64,000 nt of DNA from JAQWRV01 sp045564915 (GCA_045564915.1 JBJLGL010000011.1:62001-126000); one strand, 5' to 3'; positions 18,958-28,228 are shown, counted from the first letter of the stretch. The notes: a model not told the origin generated them from the letters alone. Made by a program: numbers and translations.

Positions 18958-19611
18958 TTATCCTGGCGCGGCTAATTGTGACAGGGCCGCCCGAACTTCG
19001 GCAAGACCTGTTCCTTTTACAGCGCTTGTAACTAAAAGCTTTGGATAAGCCGCAGCATGTTTATTTGATTCTTCTTGCACAGATTCAATAGTTCTATTTA
19101 GTGCCCCCTCTTTGACCTTGTCTGCTTTAGTCATGATAATTTGATAGCTTACCGCTGCTGCGTCGAGTTCTTTCATCACTTCGCGATCATTATTTTTTAG
19201 GCCATGACGGCTGTCGACTAGCATGCAGGCCCGACGCAACTGAGGACGGCCCATCAGGTAGGCCTTGACTAGTCTGGTCCATGATTCAATTTCCCCTTTG
19301 GGTGCGCGAGCATAACCATAACCGGGTAGATCCGCCATGATTAGGCGGCCACCAATATTAAAGAAATTAAGCTGTTGTGTGCGCCCTGGCGTGTCTGATG
19401 TTCTTGCGAGAGTCTTTCGTCCCGTTAGGGCGTTCACTAAACTTGATTTTCCCACATTGGATCGGCCGGCAAATGCGATTTCAGGCAGCCCGCTTTCTGG
19501 CACCTGCGATAACGCGGCAGCCCCCAAGAGGAACGTGCATTCACCTCTGAATAACTTGTATCCATCTTCGAGTTCTTTCGGTTCAAAGAGACTTTCATGG
19601 CCCATCGGCAT
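18958..19611 (-). CDS. engB: Ribosome-biogenesis GTP-binding protein YsxC/EngB
   Basis: Essential GTPase of large-subunit assembly. The 217-residue protein contains G1 GRSNVGKSSLVN (about 50-61), G3 DLPGYGYA, G4 TKAD and the G5-like SAVKGTG. The gene starts 10 bases after the yidC stop and belongs to the rpmH-to-engB run that is standard in this class. Confidence 0.96.
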   Translation of the reverse strand: MPMGHESLFEPKELEDGYKLFRGECTFLLGAAALSQVPESGLPEIAFAGRSNVGKSSLVNALTGRKTLARTSDTPGRTQQLNFFNIGGRLIMADLPGYGYARAPKGEIESWTRLVKAYLMGRPQLRRACMLVDSRHGLKNNDREVMKELDAAAVSYQIIMTKADKVKEGALNRTIESVQEESNKHAAAYPKLLVTSAVKGTGLAEVRAALSQLAAPG

Positions 19612-19621
19612 GGCTCAGGCT

Positions 19622-21334
19622 TTAGGCCTTGACTCCAGCTTTTCGCATGATCAGCCACTGTTGAAGAATGCCGAGTGCATTGCTCCAAGCCCAATAGATG
19701 ACTAAGCCTGCCGGGAAGGTGGCTAAGAGAAATGTGAAAATGATTGGAAGAAAACTCATGATCTTCGCCTGCATTGGATCTGTTGGTGCTGGGTTAAGTT
19801 TCTGCTGAAGCCACATTGTTATTCCCATGATGATGGGCCACGCACCTATAGCAAGGAATGATGGTACGTCGAAAGGTATTAAGCCAAATAGGTTAAATAC
19901 GCTTGTTGGGTCAGGGGCTGAAAGGTCTCCAATCCAGCCATAGAAGGGCTCATGCCGCATTTCGATTGTAACAAATAGGACCTTATAAAGGGCAAAGAAA
20001 ATAGGAATCTGAACGAGAATGGGTAGGCAACCTGCTGCGGGATTGGCTTTCTCTCTTTTATACAACTCCATTAATTCTTGATTCATTCGGGTACGGTCAT
20101 CAGAATGACGCTCTTGTAGCTTTTTCATTTCAGGCTGCAGTTTCTTTAGCTTTGTCATGGCCCGAAACTGCTTGTCTGCGAGAGGATACAATAATAGGCG
20201 CAATCCAATTGTAAGACCTAAGATGGCTAAGCCGAAGTTGCCTAACGTGCCTGCGAGCCAAATTAAGGCGTAAAAGAAGGGCTTGGTTAGGAAATAAAAC
20301 CAGCCAAAATCAATCGCCAAGTCAAATCTCTTGATACCAAGAGCCTCTGTATAGCCGTCAAGAAGCTGAACTTCCTTAGCCCCTGAGAATAGATAAGTTC
20401 TTGTACCTGCTGTTGCGCCGGGTCCAATGGTAACTGGGTCTATCGCGCGAAAATCCGTTTGGTAACGGTCCCGACCTTCATAAGTGCTGTGTACAAAACG
20501 GGCCTCAATATTCTTGTCTTGCTCGTGGGCCAGCACAGAGAGCCAGTATTTATCTGTAATACCAATCCAACCGCCAGTCGAAGTGACGGTGTCTAGCCCA
20601 TTGTCTTGAATGTCATCGTAGTCAACTTCCTTAAGCGTTTCATCAAAAACTCCAAGCGGCCCTTCGTGTAGAATGAAGAATCCGAGCACCTCTGGTGTGT
20701 CGATGCGAGCAATCATGCCATATGGAAACAGGGACACAGCATCTATGGTGTTGTTGCTCACCTCGTCATACACAGTGAACATATAGTCTTCATCGATTGT
20801 TATGGTGCGCTGAAATATCAATCCCTCGCCGTTGTCCCAGGTTAGCACCAGCGGGTTATCAGGCGTCAGTAAGGGGTTTGTATCACCGGCCGACCAAACT
20901 GTATTTGGGTTAGGCAACTTCAAAGCTGTGTCTGTACTCAGCCATCTCAATTCTGCATAGTAAGGTTTGGGCGCTCCCTCCGGCGATAGTAATGCGATCT
21001 CTGAGCTTTCGGGGTTAGTTGTCTCTCGGTATCGAATCAAGGTGATATCGTCAAACCGCAAGCCCTGCAGAGGGATTGAACCACGTATACTAGGTGTTTC
21101 AATCGGCGCACGGGGTAAGTCAGAAATAGCCCCCCCCCGATCGGCCAATAAAGGGTTAGCCGGAGTATCAATACTCGGAACCACCGGCACGAAAGGGTCT
21201 GAAGCCATTCCCTCTGGCTGAGTGTTCTCAGTCGGAACTGACTGCGGAGGCGGAGGCGAAAAAAAATAATCCCACCCAAACAAAATAGCCATTGATATAA
21301 CGATGGCTAGAAACATGTTCCTCTGGTCGGTCAT
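19622..21334 (-). CDS. yidC: Membrane protein insertase YidC
   Basis: Inserts and folds inner-membrane proteins, alone or with SecYEG. At 570 residues it has the Gram-negative architecture: an N-terminal membrane anchor (MFLAIVISMAILFGWDYFF), a large periplasmic beta-sandwich (about 60-330), and five C-terminal membrane helices with the conserved CLPILVQIPIFFALYKVL (about 445-462) and the late MSFLPIIFTFLLATFPAGL. The C-terminus is short and basic. It overlaps yidD by four bases. Confidence 0.97.
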   Translation of the reverse strand: MTDQRNMFLAIVISMAILFGWDYFFSPPPPQSVPTENTQPEGMASDPFVPVVPSIDTPANPLLADRGGAISDLPRAPIETPSIRGSIPLQGLRFDDITLIRYRETTNPESSEIALLSPEGAPKPYYAELRWLSTDTALKLPNPNTVWSAGDTNPLLTPDNPLVLTWDNGEGLIFQRTITIDEDYMFTVYDEVSNNTIDAVSLFPYGMIARIDTPEVLGFFILHEGPLGVFDETLKEVDYDDIQDNGLDTVTSTGGWIGITDKYWLSVLAHEQDKNIEARFVHSTYEGRDRYQTDFRAIDPVTIGPGATAGTRTYLFSGAKEVQLLDGYTEALGIKRFDLAIDFGWFYFLTKPFFYALIWLAGTLGNFGLAILGLTIGLRLLLYPLADKQFRAMTKLKKLQPEMKKLQERHSDDRTRMNQELMELYKREKANPAAGCLPILVQIPIFFALYKVLFVTIEMRHEPFYGWIGDLSAPDPTSVFNLFGLIPFDVPSFLAIGAWPIIMGITMWLQQKLNPAPTDPMQAKIMSFLPIIFTFLLATFPAGLVIYWAWSNALGILQQWLIMRKAGVKA

Positions 21335-21612
21335 CGTTCAAGCTTTGCTTCTGTACTGAATGAAGACGAATTTTTCCCCAGAATTACAGGGTCTGTCCCC
21401 CCGCTAGCCCAGGGGTGGCAACGGAGCAGGCGTTTCAGTCCCATCCAGCCGCCTATTAATATCCCGTGCTCGACAACTGCCGCGGCTGTGTACCTGGAGC
21501 AGGTGGGGTGGTACCGGCAGCGCTGCCCTAACAAGGGCGAGATTAGGACCTGGTATACTCCAATAGCTACAACAGTGATGCGTTGGCCTGTGGACTGGGT
21601 CTTTACGGTCAC
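21331..21612 (-). CDS. yidD: Membrane protein insertion efficiency factor
   Basis: A 93-residue peripheral membrane protein. The family core is clear: VYQVLISPLLGQRCRYHPTC (three-Cys region), SRYTAAAVVEHG, and LKRLLRCHPWASGGTDPV. It is thought to hold nascent chains near YidC. Overlaps of four bases with rnpA upstream and yidC downstream imply strict co-translation. The C-terminus is slightly extended. Confidence 0.95.
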   Translation of the reverse strand: MTVKTQSTGQRITVVAIGVYQVLISPLLGQRCRYHPTCSRYTAAAVVEHGILIGGWMGLKRLLRCHPWASGGTDPVILGKNSSSFSTEAKLER

Positions 21613-21977
21613 GATGGGGTATCCTTCTTACCGGCAGTTTTATTCAACTTTTGCAGAGCAAGACGAAGCTCTTGTTCCATTTCGGAGAATGGCACTGTAA
21701 CAGTTTCTCTCCGACCAATGAGGACGTAATCCGCAGCTGGGGTTTCCATGTCAGTGACAACGCGATCTGCTAATGCACGCAATCTCCGTTTAGCCCGGTT
21801 GCGAACCACCGCACCTCCGACCTTCCGGCTAACTGTGAATCCGACCCGTGTTTTAGTGCTTTGATCTAAACGGGGGCAAGCTTGTAGCACAAAGCCGCGT
21901 CCCACCCACTTTCTTGCTGTGGCGTTTAGGCGCAAGAAATCAGCACGACGCTTAATACGGCGCAGGAGGCGTCCCAT
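21609..21977 (-). CDS. rnpA: Ribonuclease P protein component
   Basis: Basic cofactor of RNase P, which matures the 5' ends of tRNA. The 122-residue protein has the family core RVGFTVSRKVGGAVVRNRAKRRLR (RNR motif at about 60-70), an N-terminal RRIKRRADFLRL and very high Arg/Lys content. It lies 30 bases after rpmH. Confidence 0.95.
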   Translation of the reverse strand: MGRLLRRIKRRADFLRLNATARKWVGRGFVLQACPRLDQSTKTRVGFTVSRKVGGAVVRNRAKRRLRALADRVVTDMETPAADYVLIGRRETVTVPFSEMEQELRLALQKLNKTAGKKDTPS

Positions 21978-22007
21978 TAGTGCGGGTCCTCAGTCAGGGG
22001 TCAATAA

Positions 22008-22142
22008 TTAGGCAGAAAGACGCTTGCGGCCTCTGGCACGGCGGCTGGCGAGCACCTTACGCCCGGCTTTGGTAGCCATGCGGGCACGGAACCCATGGCG
22101 ACGTTTACGTACCAATCTGCTGGGTTGAAACGTCTGTTTCAC
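22008..22142 (-). CDS. rpmH: 50S ribosomal protein L34
   Basis: A 44-residue ribosomal protein: begins MKQTFQPSRLVRKRRHGFRA and ends RRARGRKRLSA, the universal L34 pattern. The start codon is GTG at 22142, with GGAG seven bases before it. It heads the rpmH-rnpA-yidD-yidC-engB cluster. dnaA, its neighbour in many other bacteria, is absent here; the other side carries a TVP38-type gene. Confidence 0.97.
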   Translation of the reverse strand: MKQTFQPSRLVRKRRHGFRARMATKAGRKVLASRRARGRKRLSA

Positions 22143-22215
22143 GAGGAATCTCCGTTATAGCACTAAAAACTTCATCCCGCCGGCCAGTCTAGCAGGCTGT
22201 TACACTAGCCGGGGG

Positions 22216-22244
22216 GGTATACCGGGGGGCTGTATCAGTGTCAA
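22216..22244 (-). promoter_or_regulatory. Strong sigma-70 promoter of rpmH operon
   Basis: On the leftward strand: TTGACA (22239-22244), a 17-base spacer, and TATACC (22216-22221). The -35 box is a perfect consensus. The -10 box is flanked by runs of G/C (seven and six in a row). It lies about 75 bases before the rpmH start, fitting a strongly expressed ribosomal operon. Confidence 0.75.
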
Positions 22245-22439
22245 TGCGCCCAAAAGGTTGAATCTTGAGAAACAGGGTCAGATTATGCCTGTCTTCTGCC
22301 AGTTTACCTCTTATGCTCACTAAAAAGTCAATATCAGCACCTTGGCTGAAGATGTTATCGACCCTCTTCGGGTCCTTTCTCTAGAGGGGCTGCTTGCTTT
22401 TTCCTGGTTTATTTTTTTAAAGAAGTATTAGCTCGCCTC

Positions 22440-23198
22440 ATGACATCTACTGATAAAGATCCAGCCGCTTCCAATTTTGTTCTAGCTACCAAAACACCAA
22501 TCTGGAAGCGGATTACGGTGTTGCTTCTGCTTGGGACGCTGATTGGTGTTGTACTTTCAACAGGAATACAGGATCACCTTTCTCTGAATGCATTGCGAGA
22601 CAATCGAGAGGTATTAGTAGACTTCGTTTCGCGCAATTATCTAACAGGTGTAACTGTTTTCATCGCAGCTTATATAATTATAGTCACTTTATCGATTCCT
22701 GGGGCTGTTTGGCTTTCCCTCGCCGGTGGGTTTCTCTTTTCAGTAGGGCCTGCGACACTTTACATTGTAATTGCTGCAAGCACTGGCGCTACGCTGGTCT
22801 TTTTGCTGGCACGATATGTCTTGGGTAATCGTTTCCGTCAGAAAGCTGGTGGTGCAATCGAACGTATGCGTAGCGGGTTTCAAAAGAATGCCTTCAACTA
22901 TATGCTGGTCTTACGACTCGTTCCATTATTTCCGTTTTTTCTAGTTAACATAGCGCCTGCATTTCTAAATGTATCTCTCAGGGTCTACGTTGCTGGTACT
23001 GCGCTTGGCATTGTCCCTGGCACTTTTGTGTATGCTTGGATAGGTAGCGGCTTGGGTGGTGTCTTTGACACCGATCTAGATATTGACCCAGGCTCTATCA
23101 TCTACCAGCCAAACATAATTGGGCCTTTACTAGGTCTTGGCATGTTGGCTCTTATTCCTGTCGCTTATAGGCGTTTTTGGGCCGCGAACGATGAATAA
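22440..23198 (+). CDS. TVP38/TMEM64 (VTT domain) membrane protein
   Basis: A 252-residue membrane protein of the DedA/TVP38 superfamily. There is an N-terminal helix (about 24-42), then the VTT core: SIPGAVWLSLAGGFLFSVGPAT (about 85-110), the ASTGATLVFLLAR helix, and the re-entrant motif LRLVPLFPFFLVNIAPAF. DedA-type proteins move lipids or small ions. It overlaps the next gene by eight bases; TVP38 proteins next to, or fused with, mercuric-reductase-like flavoproteins are a recurring pair, so the two probably act together. Confidence 0.9.
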   Translation: MTSTDKDPAASNFVLATKTPIWKRITVLLLLGTLIGVVLSTGIQDHLSLNALRDNREVLVDFVSRNYLTGVTVFIAAYIIIVTLSIPGAVWLSLAGGFLFSVGPATLYIVIAASTGATLVFLLARYVLGNRFRQKAGGAIERMRSGFQKNAFNYMLVLRLVPLFPFFLVNIAPAFLNVSLRVYVAGTALGIVPGTFVYAWIGSGLGGVFDTDLDIDPGSIIYQPNIIGPLLGLGMLALIPVAYRRFWAANDE

Positions 23199-24618
23199 TG
23201 CTCTAAAGCCTGATCTGTGTATTATCGGTGCTGGATCAGGTGGTTTAGCTGTAGCCGCAGGAGCAGCCCAAATGGGCGCATCTGTAGTGCTTATCGAGCA
23301 GGATAAAATGGGGGGTGATTGCCTTAATACAGGCTGCATCCCATCCAAAGCCCTGTTAGCTGCAGGCAAATGTGCCAGCTTGCCTAAATCCACATACCCG
23401 TTTGGCATCAAAAGTCAAATACCTACGGTCGATTTTCAGGCAGTTCATAATCATATTTCCGAGGTGATTGCCGGTATTGCTCCTCATGATTCAGTAGAGC
23501 GTTTTGAAGGCCTCGGCGTTAAAGTTATTCACGGTACCGCCGCGTTTATCTCCAAACGAGAGGTGCTAGTTAACGGTCAGACTGTCCGTGCAAGGCGGTT
23601 TGTTGTCGCGACAGGTTCTAGTCCTGTGGTGCCCCAGATAGACGGTTTGACGGATACTCCCTATCTAACGAATGCCTCGGTGTTCGATCTGACTGAAGAG
23701 CCATATCATCTAATTGTGATTGGTGGTGGGCCAATGGGCTGTGAACTCGCTCAGGCATATCGAAACCTAGGTTGTCAGGTTACAATCATTGAGGCCTTTT
23801 CTATCTTAAATAAAGAAGATCCAGATCTTGTAGCTGTTGTGCGTGCCTCCTTAACTTGCCAAGGCGTTACTATTATTGAAGGGGCAAGGGTCTTGCGTAC
23901 GGAAAAAAAAGCTTTTGGGATTGCCATAAGTATTGAGCGAGGAGGGACTACAGAAATTATAGAGGGGTCTCATCTATTAGTCGCTGTTGGCCGCAGGGCC
24001 AGAGTAGAAGATCTCTGCCTTGAAGCTGCAACAATTAAATGCTCAGCCAAAGGCATTGATGTTGACGCTTTTCTGCGCACCTCAAACCGCAGGGTATATG
24101 CCATTGGCGATTGTACCGGCGGGCCCCAGTTCACCCACGTTGCCGGTTATCATGCCGGCATAGTTATTCGAAGTGCTTTATTCCGGTTGCCGACTAAAAC
24201 GGATCATTCCGCGGTGCCACGGGTAACGTATACAGATCCCGGCCTAGCTCAGGTTGGTTTGACAGAATCCCAGGCGCGCGAGAAATATGGCAATGGTATA
24301 CATGTTGTTTCTTTGTCTCTTGATGAGAACGACCGAGCTCAGGCAGAACGCCAGACCCACGGTTTGATTAAGGCGGTCATTGCAAAAAATGGGCGGATCC
24401 TCGGTTGCGGTATTTCTGGACCCAAGGCCGACGAGCTGATTCAGGTTTGGATTCTAGCCCTATCGCAGAAACTAAAAATTGGTGCAATCGCTACCATGAT
24501 CATGCCTTATCCTACTTTTGGCGAGGTCTCTAAACGTGCGGCGGGCATGTATTTTTCACCCAAGCTATTTAGTGCCCCTACCCGGGCGTTGGTTCGCTTC
24601 TTGTCGCTGTTCGGGTGA
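23191..24618 (+). CDS. FAD-dependent pyridine nucleotide-disulfide oxidoreductase (MerA/Lpd-like)
   Basis: A 475-residue flavoenzyme starting at ATG 23191, eight bases inside the previous gene. It has FAD-binding GAGSGGLAVAAGAA, the redox-active disulfide GGDCLNTGCIPSKAL (Cys pair four apart), NAD-binding VIGGGPMGCELAQ, the second FAD motif AIGDCTGGPQFTHVAGYHAG, and a dimerisation domain with MIMPYPTFGE. The C-terminal HxxxxEE acid-base pair of true lipoamide dehydrogenase is replaced by this PYPTFGE form, and no terminal Cys pair of mercuric reductase is present. The electron acceptor is unknown. Confidence 0.9.
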   Translation: MNNALKPDLCIIGAGSGGLAVAAGAAQMGASVVLIEQDKMGGDCLNTGCIPSKALLAAGKCASLPKSTYPFGIKSQIPTVDFQAVHNHISEVIAGIAPHDSVERFEGLGVKVIHGTAAFISKREVLVNGQTVRARRFVVATGSSPVVPQIDGLTDTPYLTNASVFDLTEEPYHLIVIGGGPMGCELAQAYRNLGCQVTIIEAFSILNKEDPDLVAVVRASLTCQGVTIIEGARVLRTEKKAFGIAISIERGGTTEIIEGSHLLVAVGRRARVEDLCLEAATIKCSAKGIDVDAFLRTSNRRVYAIGDCTGGPQFTHVAGYHAGIVIRSALFRLPTKTDHSAVPRVTYTDPGLAQVGLTESQAREKYGNGIHVVSLSLDENDRAQAERQTHGLIKAVIAKNGRILGCGISGPKADELIQVWILALSQKLKIGAIATMIMPYPTFGEVSKRAAGMYFSPKLFSAPTRALVRFLSLFG

Positions 24619-24956
24619 ATATACTGTTTATAGCGCCCATGGTGCCGACATTGTGTTCAACATTGAGCCCTAAACCATTACTTTATCAATTTTTCGGTGC
24701 TTTTGCAGGCCTCAGGATTATCGAGGTGAAAAATTGGGCCATGCTTTTTTGTTGGGAACAGTCAGTTTGGGCGGCTTAGCTTTGCCAATACAGTGAGAAT
24801 CGCTTCGCAGCGAAACTTAGGATATGTTGGTCCAGGTGTTTTTCCCGTGCGGCTGGAGACCTAACGTTCAATTGTTGCTCTACCATCAAAAGACTAAATG
24901 GTCTAAACCCCGCATCACCGTTGAATTTTGTGTAAGGCAAAATAGGAAGCTCGGTC
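24619..24956 (+). other. Intergenic region ahead of panB
   Basis: A 338-base spacer. I find no RNA gene. It contains a small hairpin TCGCT-TCGC-AGCGA (24800-24813) and AGGAAG shortly before panB, which serves as its ribosome site. A leftward frame at 24776-25069 overlaps panB and lacks any family pattern, so I do not annotate it. Confidence 0.5.
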
Positions 24957-25787
24957 ATGAGTATGACTTCGCCAGCTAAAACAAAACGATTAACTGTTAG
25001 GGATATTCTCAGTCGCAAAGGTGAGATGCCCGTAGTTTGTATCACAGCATACTCCACCCCAATGGCCACCTTGATGGACGAGCACGTAGACCTTCTGTTG
25101 GTTGGGGATTCTCTAGGAATGGTAATCTATGGCTTGCCCTCAACATTGGCAGTAAACTTAGAAATGATGATTAACCATGGTGCTGCGGTAGTGCGCGGGT
25201 CCACCCACGCTTGCGTTGTAGTTGATCTACCCTTTGGCTCCTATCAAGGGTCGAAGGAGCAGGCCTTCGACTCCGCGGCCAGGGTAATGGCAGAGACTGG
25301 CTGCGCGGCTGTTAAATTAGAGGGCGGTACTGAAATGGCCGAGACCATTAGTTTCTTGGTAACGCGGGGCATTCCCGTAATGGGCCATGTTGGCATGACC
25401 CCTCAATCCGTTAACATTTATGGCGGCTATCGTTCTCGTGGCCGCACAAAAGAAGGAGCTAATGAAATCGTTATTGATGCTAAGGCCGTCGCTGATGCCG
25501 GTGCGTTTTCTCTCGTTATAGAAAGCACAATTGAACCAATTGCTCGATCTATAACAGAACAGGTTGCCATACCTACCATCGGCATAGGTGCTTCGCCCAA
25601 GTGTGACGGACAGGTCCTTGTCGCAGAAGACTTGTTAGGAATTTTTAGAGATTTTACGCCGCGTTTTGTAGAGCGATACGCTGACCTGGGCCAAGAAATT
25701 TCATCTGCCGTGCGTCAGTATGCGGATGATGTCCGATCGCGCACTTTTCCGACAGATAATCACTGCTATGGCATTATCAAAAAGTAA
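24957..25787 (+). CDS. panB: 3-methyl-2-oxobutanoate hydroxymethyltransferase
   Basis: First committed enzyme of pantothenate (coenzyme A) synthesis; adds a hydroxymethyl group from methylene-THF to ketoisovalerate. The 276-residue TIM barrel has the Mg-binding LLLVGDSLGMV (about 42-52), VVDLPFGSYQ, AVKLEGG (Lys and Glu), VMGHVGMTPQS (catalytic region) and PTIGIGASPKCDGQVLV. It is followed after eight bases by panC. Confidence 0.97.
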   Translation: MSMTSPAKTKRLTVRDILSRKGEMPVVCITAYSTPMATLMDEHVDLLLVGDSLGMVIYGLPSTLAVNLEMMINHGAAVVRGSTHACVVVDLPFGSYQGSKEQAFDSAARVMAETGCAAVKLEGGTEMAETISFLVTRGIPVMGHVGMTPQSVNIYGGYRSRGRTKEGANEIVIDAKAVADAGAFSLVIESTIEPIARSITEQVAIPTIGIGASPKCDGQVLVAEDLLGIFRDFTPRFVERYADLGQEISSAVRQYADDVRSRTFPTDNHCYGIIKK

Positions 25788-25795
25788 CCATTCTT

Positions 25796-26659
25796 ATGGT
25801 GGAGGCTGAACTTTCTCTAGTTATTGTTCGTGATGTGCCGGCGCTCCGTCGACAAATTTTTTCCTGGCGCGCCGAGCTCAAAACTATTGCCTTAGTACCA
25901 ACTATGGGCGCTCTTCACCTGGGTCATATGGCATTGGTTAAGCGAGCTCAAGCGCTAGCTGATGTGGTGGCTGTTTCTATTTTTGTAAACCCCACACAGT
26001 TTGGGCCCAATGATGATTTCGACATGTATCCCCGCGAGCCGGAAGCTGATTACGTGTTGCTGAGAGACGCTGGCGTAGATTTATTATTTATGCCCGATAT
26101 GTCGGTGATGTACCCCAAGGGCTTTCTAACCGAGGTTAGCGTTCCAGGCGTTGGTGAGGGTTTGTGTGGTGACCATCGCCCTGGTCATTTTAATGGTGTA
26201 GCGACAGTAGTGAGCAAACTTCTATTACAGTGTCTCCCCGATATAGCATTGTTCGGAGAGAAGGACTTTCAGCAACTAATTCTGATTAAGCGGTTAGTGG
26301 CTGATCTGGATATTCCTGTCGAGGTCCAGGGTGTTCCCACTGTGCGAGAAGATGATGGGCTTGCCCTGTCGTCGCGCAATGCGTATCTGAGCGAATCAGA
26401 ACGTGCGATTGCCCCCTTGCTCAATAGGGAGCTTATGTCAGCGGCAGAAGATATAGCGTCTGGAGCAGATCTTGTGGCACGGTGTGATCAAGTTAAATCT
26501 GTATTGCTTGAGGCGGGGTTTAATGATGTGGATTACGTTGAGGCCAGGGAGTCTGCTACATTAGAGCCACTGCAATCGTCTAGGGTAGAGGGTCGCCTGC
26601 TAGTAGCAGCCACACTTGGAAAAACGCGCTTAATTGATAATGTCCAGATTCCTAGGTAG
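25796..26659 (+). CDS. panC: Pantothenate synthetase
   Basis: ATP-dependent joining of pantoate and beta-alanine. The 287-residue protein has VPTMGALHLGHMALVKRA (HIGH-type ATP motif, about 34-51), SIFVNPTQFGPNDDF, FNGVATVVSKLLL, ALFGEKDFQQL and DGLALSSRNAYLS (KMSKS-equivalent region). It is second in the panBC operon and converges with the lipoprotein gene. Confidence 0.97.
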   Translation: MVEAELSLVIVRDVPALRRQIFSWRAELKTIALVPTMGALHLGHMALVKRAQALADVVAVSIFVNPTQFGPNDDFDMYPREPEADYVLLRDAGVDLLFMPDMSVMYPKGFLTEVSVPGVGEGLCGDHRPGHFNGVATVVSKLLLQCLPDIALFGEKDFQQLILIKRLVADLDIPVEVQGVPTVREDDGLALSSRNAYLSESERAIAPLLNRELMSAAEDIASGADLVARCDQVKSVLLEAGFNDVDYVEARESATLEPLQSSRVEGRLLVAATLGKTRLIDNVQIPR

Positions 26660-26742
26660 TGAGCAGGCCGCATTTGCCGAGCACAAAGCAAGGTTTTGCA
26701 AATTCTAGTGCTCACCAAGATGTGAGACACCCACCCAGCAAC

Positions 26743-27849
26743 TCATCGCACGTAGATGTGCACTTCTGAAGATTGGGCAGTCTGGCTTGTCATAGCCGAG
26801 AGCATCACGCGGTCAGATGGCAATCCCATACTCGAAAGAGATTCAAGTACTTGTGCCGCATTGCGACGCGCCAATCCAGAGGACAAGCCCTCATTTCCTT
26901 TTTCAGTACTGACTGCAACCAAATCGAAGATAGCATCGGGTCTGCGCTCGAGCGCGCGGCTCACAGCTTGATAGAGTGCGGGCTCAAAGGCTACATCTTG
27001 TCGGTCAAAGCGAATCACTACTAATGGCCGCCGCTGTGAAAAGTCGCTAGTTGCAGCTGATGCCATTTGGGTGCCCGAAGATACAGCCTCCTGAGAAACG
27101 TTGAGTTGTCCGTTGTTGATATCGCCAGCTAAGTCCATGAGGTTCTCCCGCTCATTAGCGATGAACTGCTGCTGCCTACCGATATCGGTGTTGATTTCCC
27201 CCAGAAGGCGCTGAATGGTCAATGTGGTTTGATTGACCTCATCCTCTAAACCCCTCAGGCTACGATGATCATCATCGACGGCTCCAGTAAGCCCGAAGGC
27301 TGCTAGGACACTGTCTAGCAAATAGGAGGACATAGCAGAATCTGCCGCAACCTGAGCGGCAAGCTGGTTCATGCTAGAGACATCGCTTTCAATGCGGTTT
27401 AGCTGCTCTTGGGAGGAGCGCCACTGACCCATCAGCTGAGGGTTCCCAGGTGTAGTACCTACTTGCAGACGGCTTTTGATGTTGCCAACCATACTGTGAT
27501 AAGCCGAAGCATTTGACACGGTCTGTGAGCGAATATTTTCGAACTGGCCATTACGCATACTCAGTGTAGAGCGCAACTGGTTTAGTTCTGCAGTGAACTG
27601 GCTAGCCTTCTGATTGACGAAAGTGCCGGTGCTCAAAGCAGTCATTCCCATTGATGGTGAAGCTGCTATCGGTGCTGGTCTGAATTCGGAAGCCGAACCA
27701 CTAGGTGGTGGCGTTGAAACAGGCCCAGGCACTGCCTGAGTAGTCTCTTCCTCTCCGAAAATCGGAAACAGGGCATCAGTCGCAAATGAGCACCCGCTCA
27801 AGCCTAAAATCGCACCCAGCGTCAAAATATGACGTGCGGACAGCCCCAT
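26743..27849 (-). CDS. Lipoprotein with coiled coil and C-terminal OmpA-like domain
   Basis: A predicted outer-membrane lipoprotein of 368 residues. ATG 27849 gives MGLSARHILTLGAILGLSGC, with lipobox LSGC at about residue 20, and AAGGATGG lies just upstream; ATG 27858 is a near alternative, and ATG 27936 would bury the signal. After a Pro/Thr/Ser-rich stretch come helices with many Gln/Asn/Ser (about 75-260), then an OmpA-like domain (PLVVIRFDRQDVAFEPAL, then LARRNAAQVLESL near the end). The domain probably holds peptidoglycan. No known partner genes are adjacent. Confidence 0.72.
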   Translation of the reverse strand: MGLSARHILTLGAILGLSGCSFATDALFPIFGEEETTQAVPGPVSTPPPSGSASEFRPAPIAASPSMGMTALSTGTFVNQKASQFTAELNQLRSTLSMRNGQFENIRSQTVSNASAYHSMVGNIKSRLQVGTTPGNPQLMGQWRSSQEQLNRIESDVSSMNQLAAQVAADSAMSSYLLDSVLAAFGLTGAVDDDHRSLRGLEDEVNQTTLTIQRLLGEINTDIGRQQQFIANERENLMDLAGDINNGQLNVSQEAVSSGTQMASAATSDFSQRRPLVVIRFDRQDVAFEPALYQAVSRALERRPDAIFDLVAVSTEKGNEGLSSGLARRNAAQVLESLSSMGLPSDRVMLSAMTSQTAQSSEVHIYVR

Positions 27850-27960
27850 TAAATCCATCCTTAGTCTGCCTTGTACCTGCTTTTCCAATTTGTTGAGATG
27901 ATCATAATAAAAATCAGCATCTCGCGTCATTATCACCTTAGTCTGAAGGGCTGCGCCCTA

Positions 27961-28022
27961 TTCGCATAGGTCCCCCCCAACACACTGTCGCGGAACCATA
28001 AATTGGTTTCCACCTATGCGAA
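27961..28022. repeat. Perfect 11-bp inverted repeat with 40-bp loop
   Basis: TTCGCATAGGT (27961-27971) and ACCTATGCGAA (28012-28022) are exact reverse complements. Inside lies a second small stem AACC-7-GGTT (about 27994-28008). It is 112 bases upstream of the lipoprotein start, so it could be a 5' leader hairpin or a regulator site. Confidence 0.6.
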
Positions 28023-28100
28023 GGCAGATTGTACGCAAAGACTGGTGAGGGAACAAGCCGCATTTAATAGGAGTTTAAGTAAGTTTATCTGAGCCCATAA

Positions 28101-28136
28101 GGCCACTTTAAGCCTCGACAAAGCCCTAAAGTGGCC
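28101..28136. repeat. Perfect 10-bp stem-loop upstream of tRNA-Arg
   Basis: GGCCACTTTA (28101-28110) pairs exactly with TAAAGTGGCC (28127-28136) across a 16-base loop. There is no T tract after it on either strand, so a simple intrinsic terminator is not supported. Confidence 0.6.
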
Positions 28137-28228
28137 CAGAAGATAGGGTCCCGACCGATTAGGCATTTTATTTTCGCTGGACAGGGCTCAGGTGGTTGAG
28201 TAGGACATCCGCTCCCGGCAGCGGTGAG

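Noticed and set aside
22360..22374. GACCC-5-GGGTC hairpin as an attenuator before the TVP38 gene
   Set aside because: Short stem; could be chance; no leader peptide seen.
24776..25069. Leftward 97-residue frame upstream of panB
   Set aside because: It overlaps panB and its ribosome site and shows no motif.
26659..26715. GTGAGCA/TGCTCAC stem as a two-way terminator between panC and the lipoprotein gene
   Set aside because: The stem is seven bases with a long loop and no T tracts; too weak to annotate.
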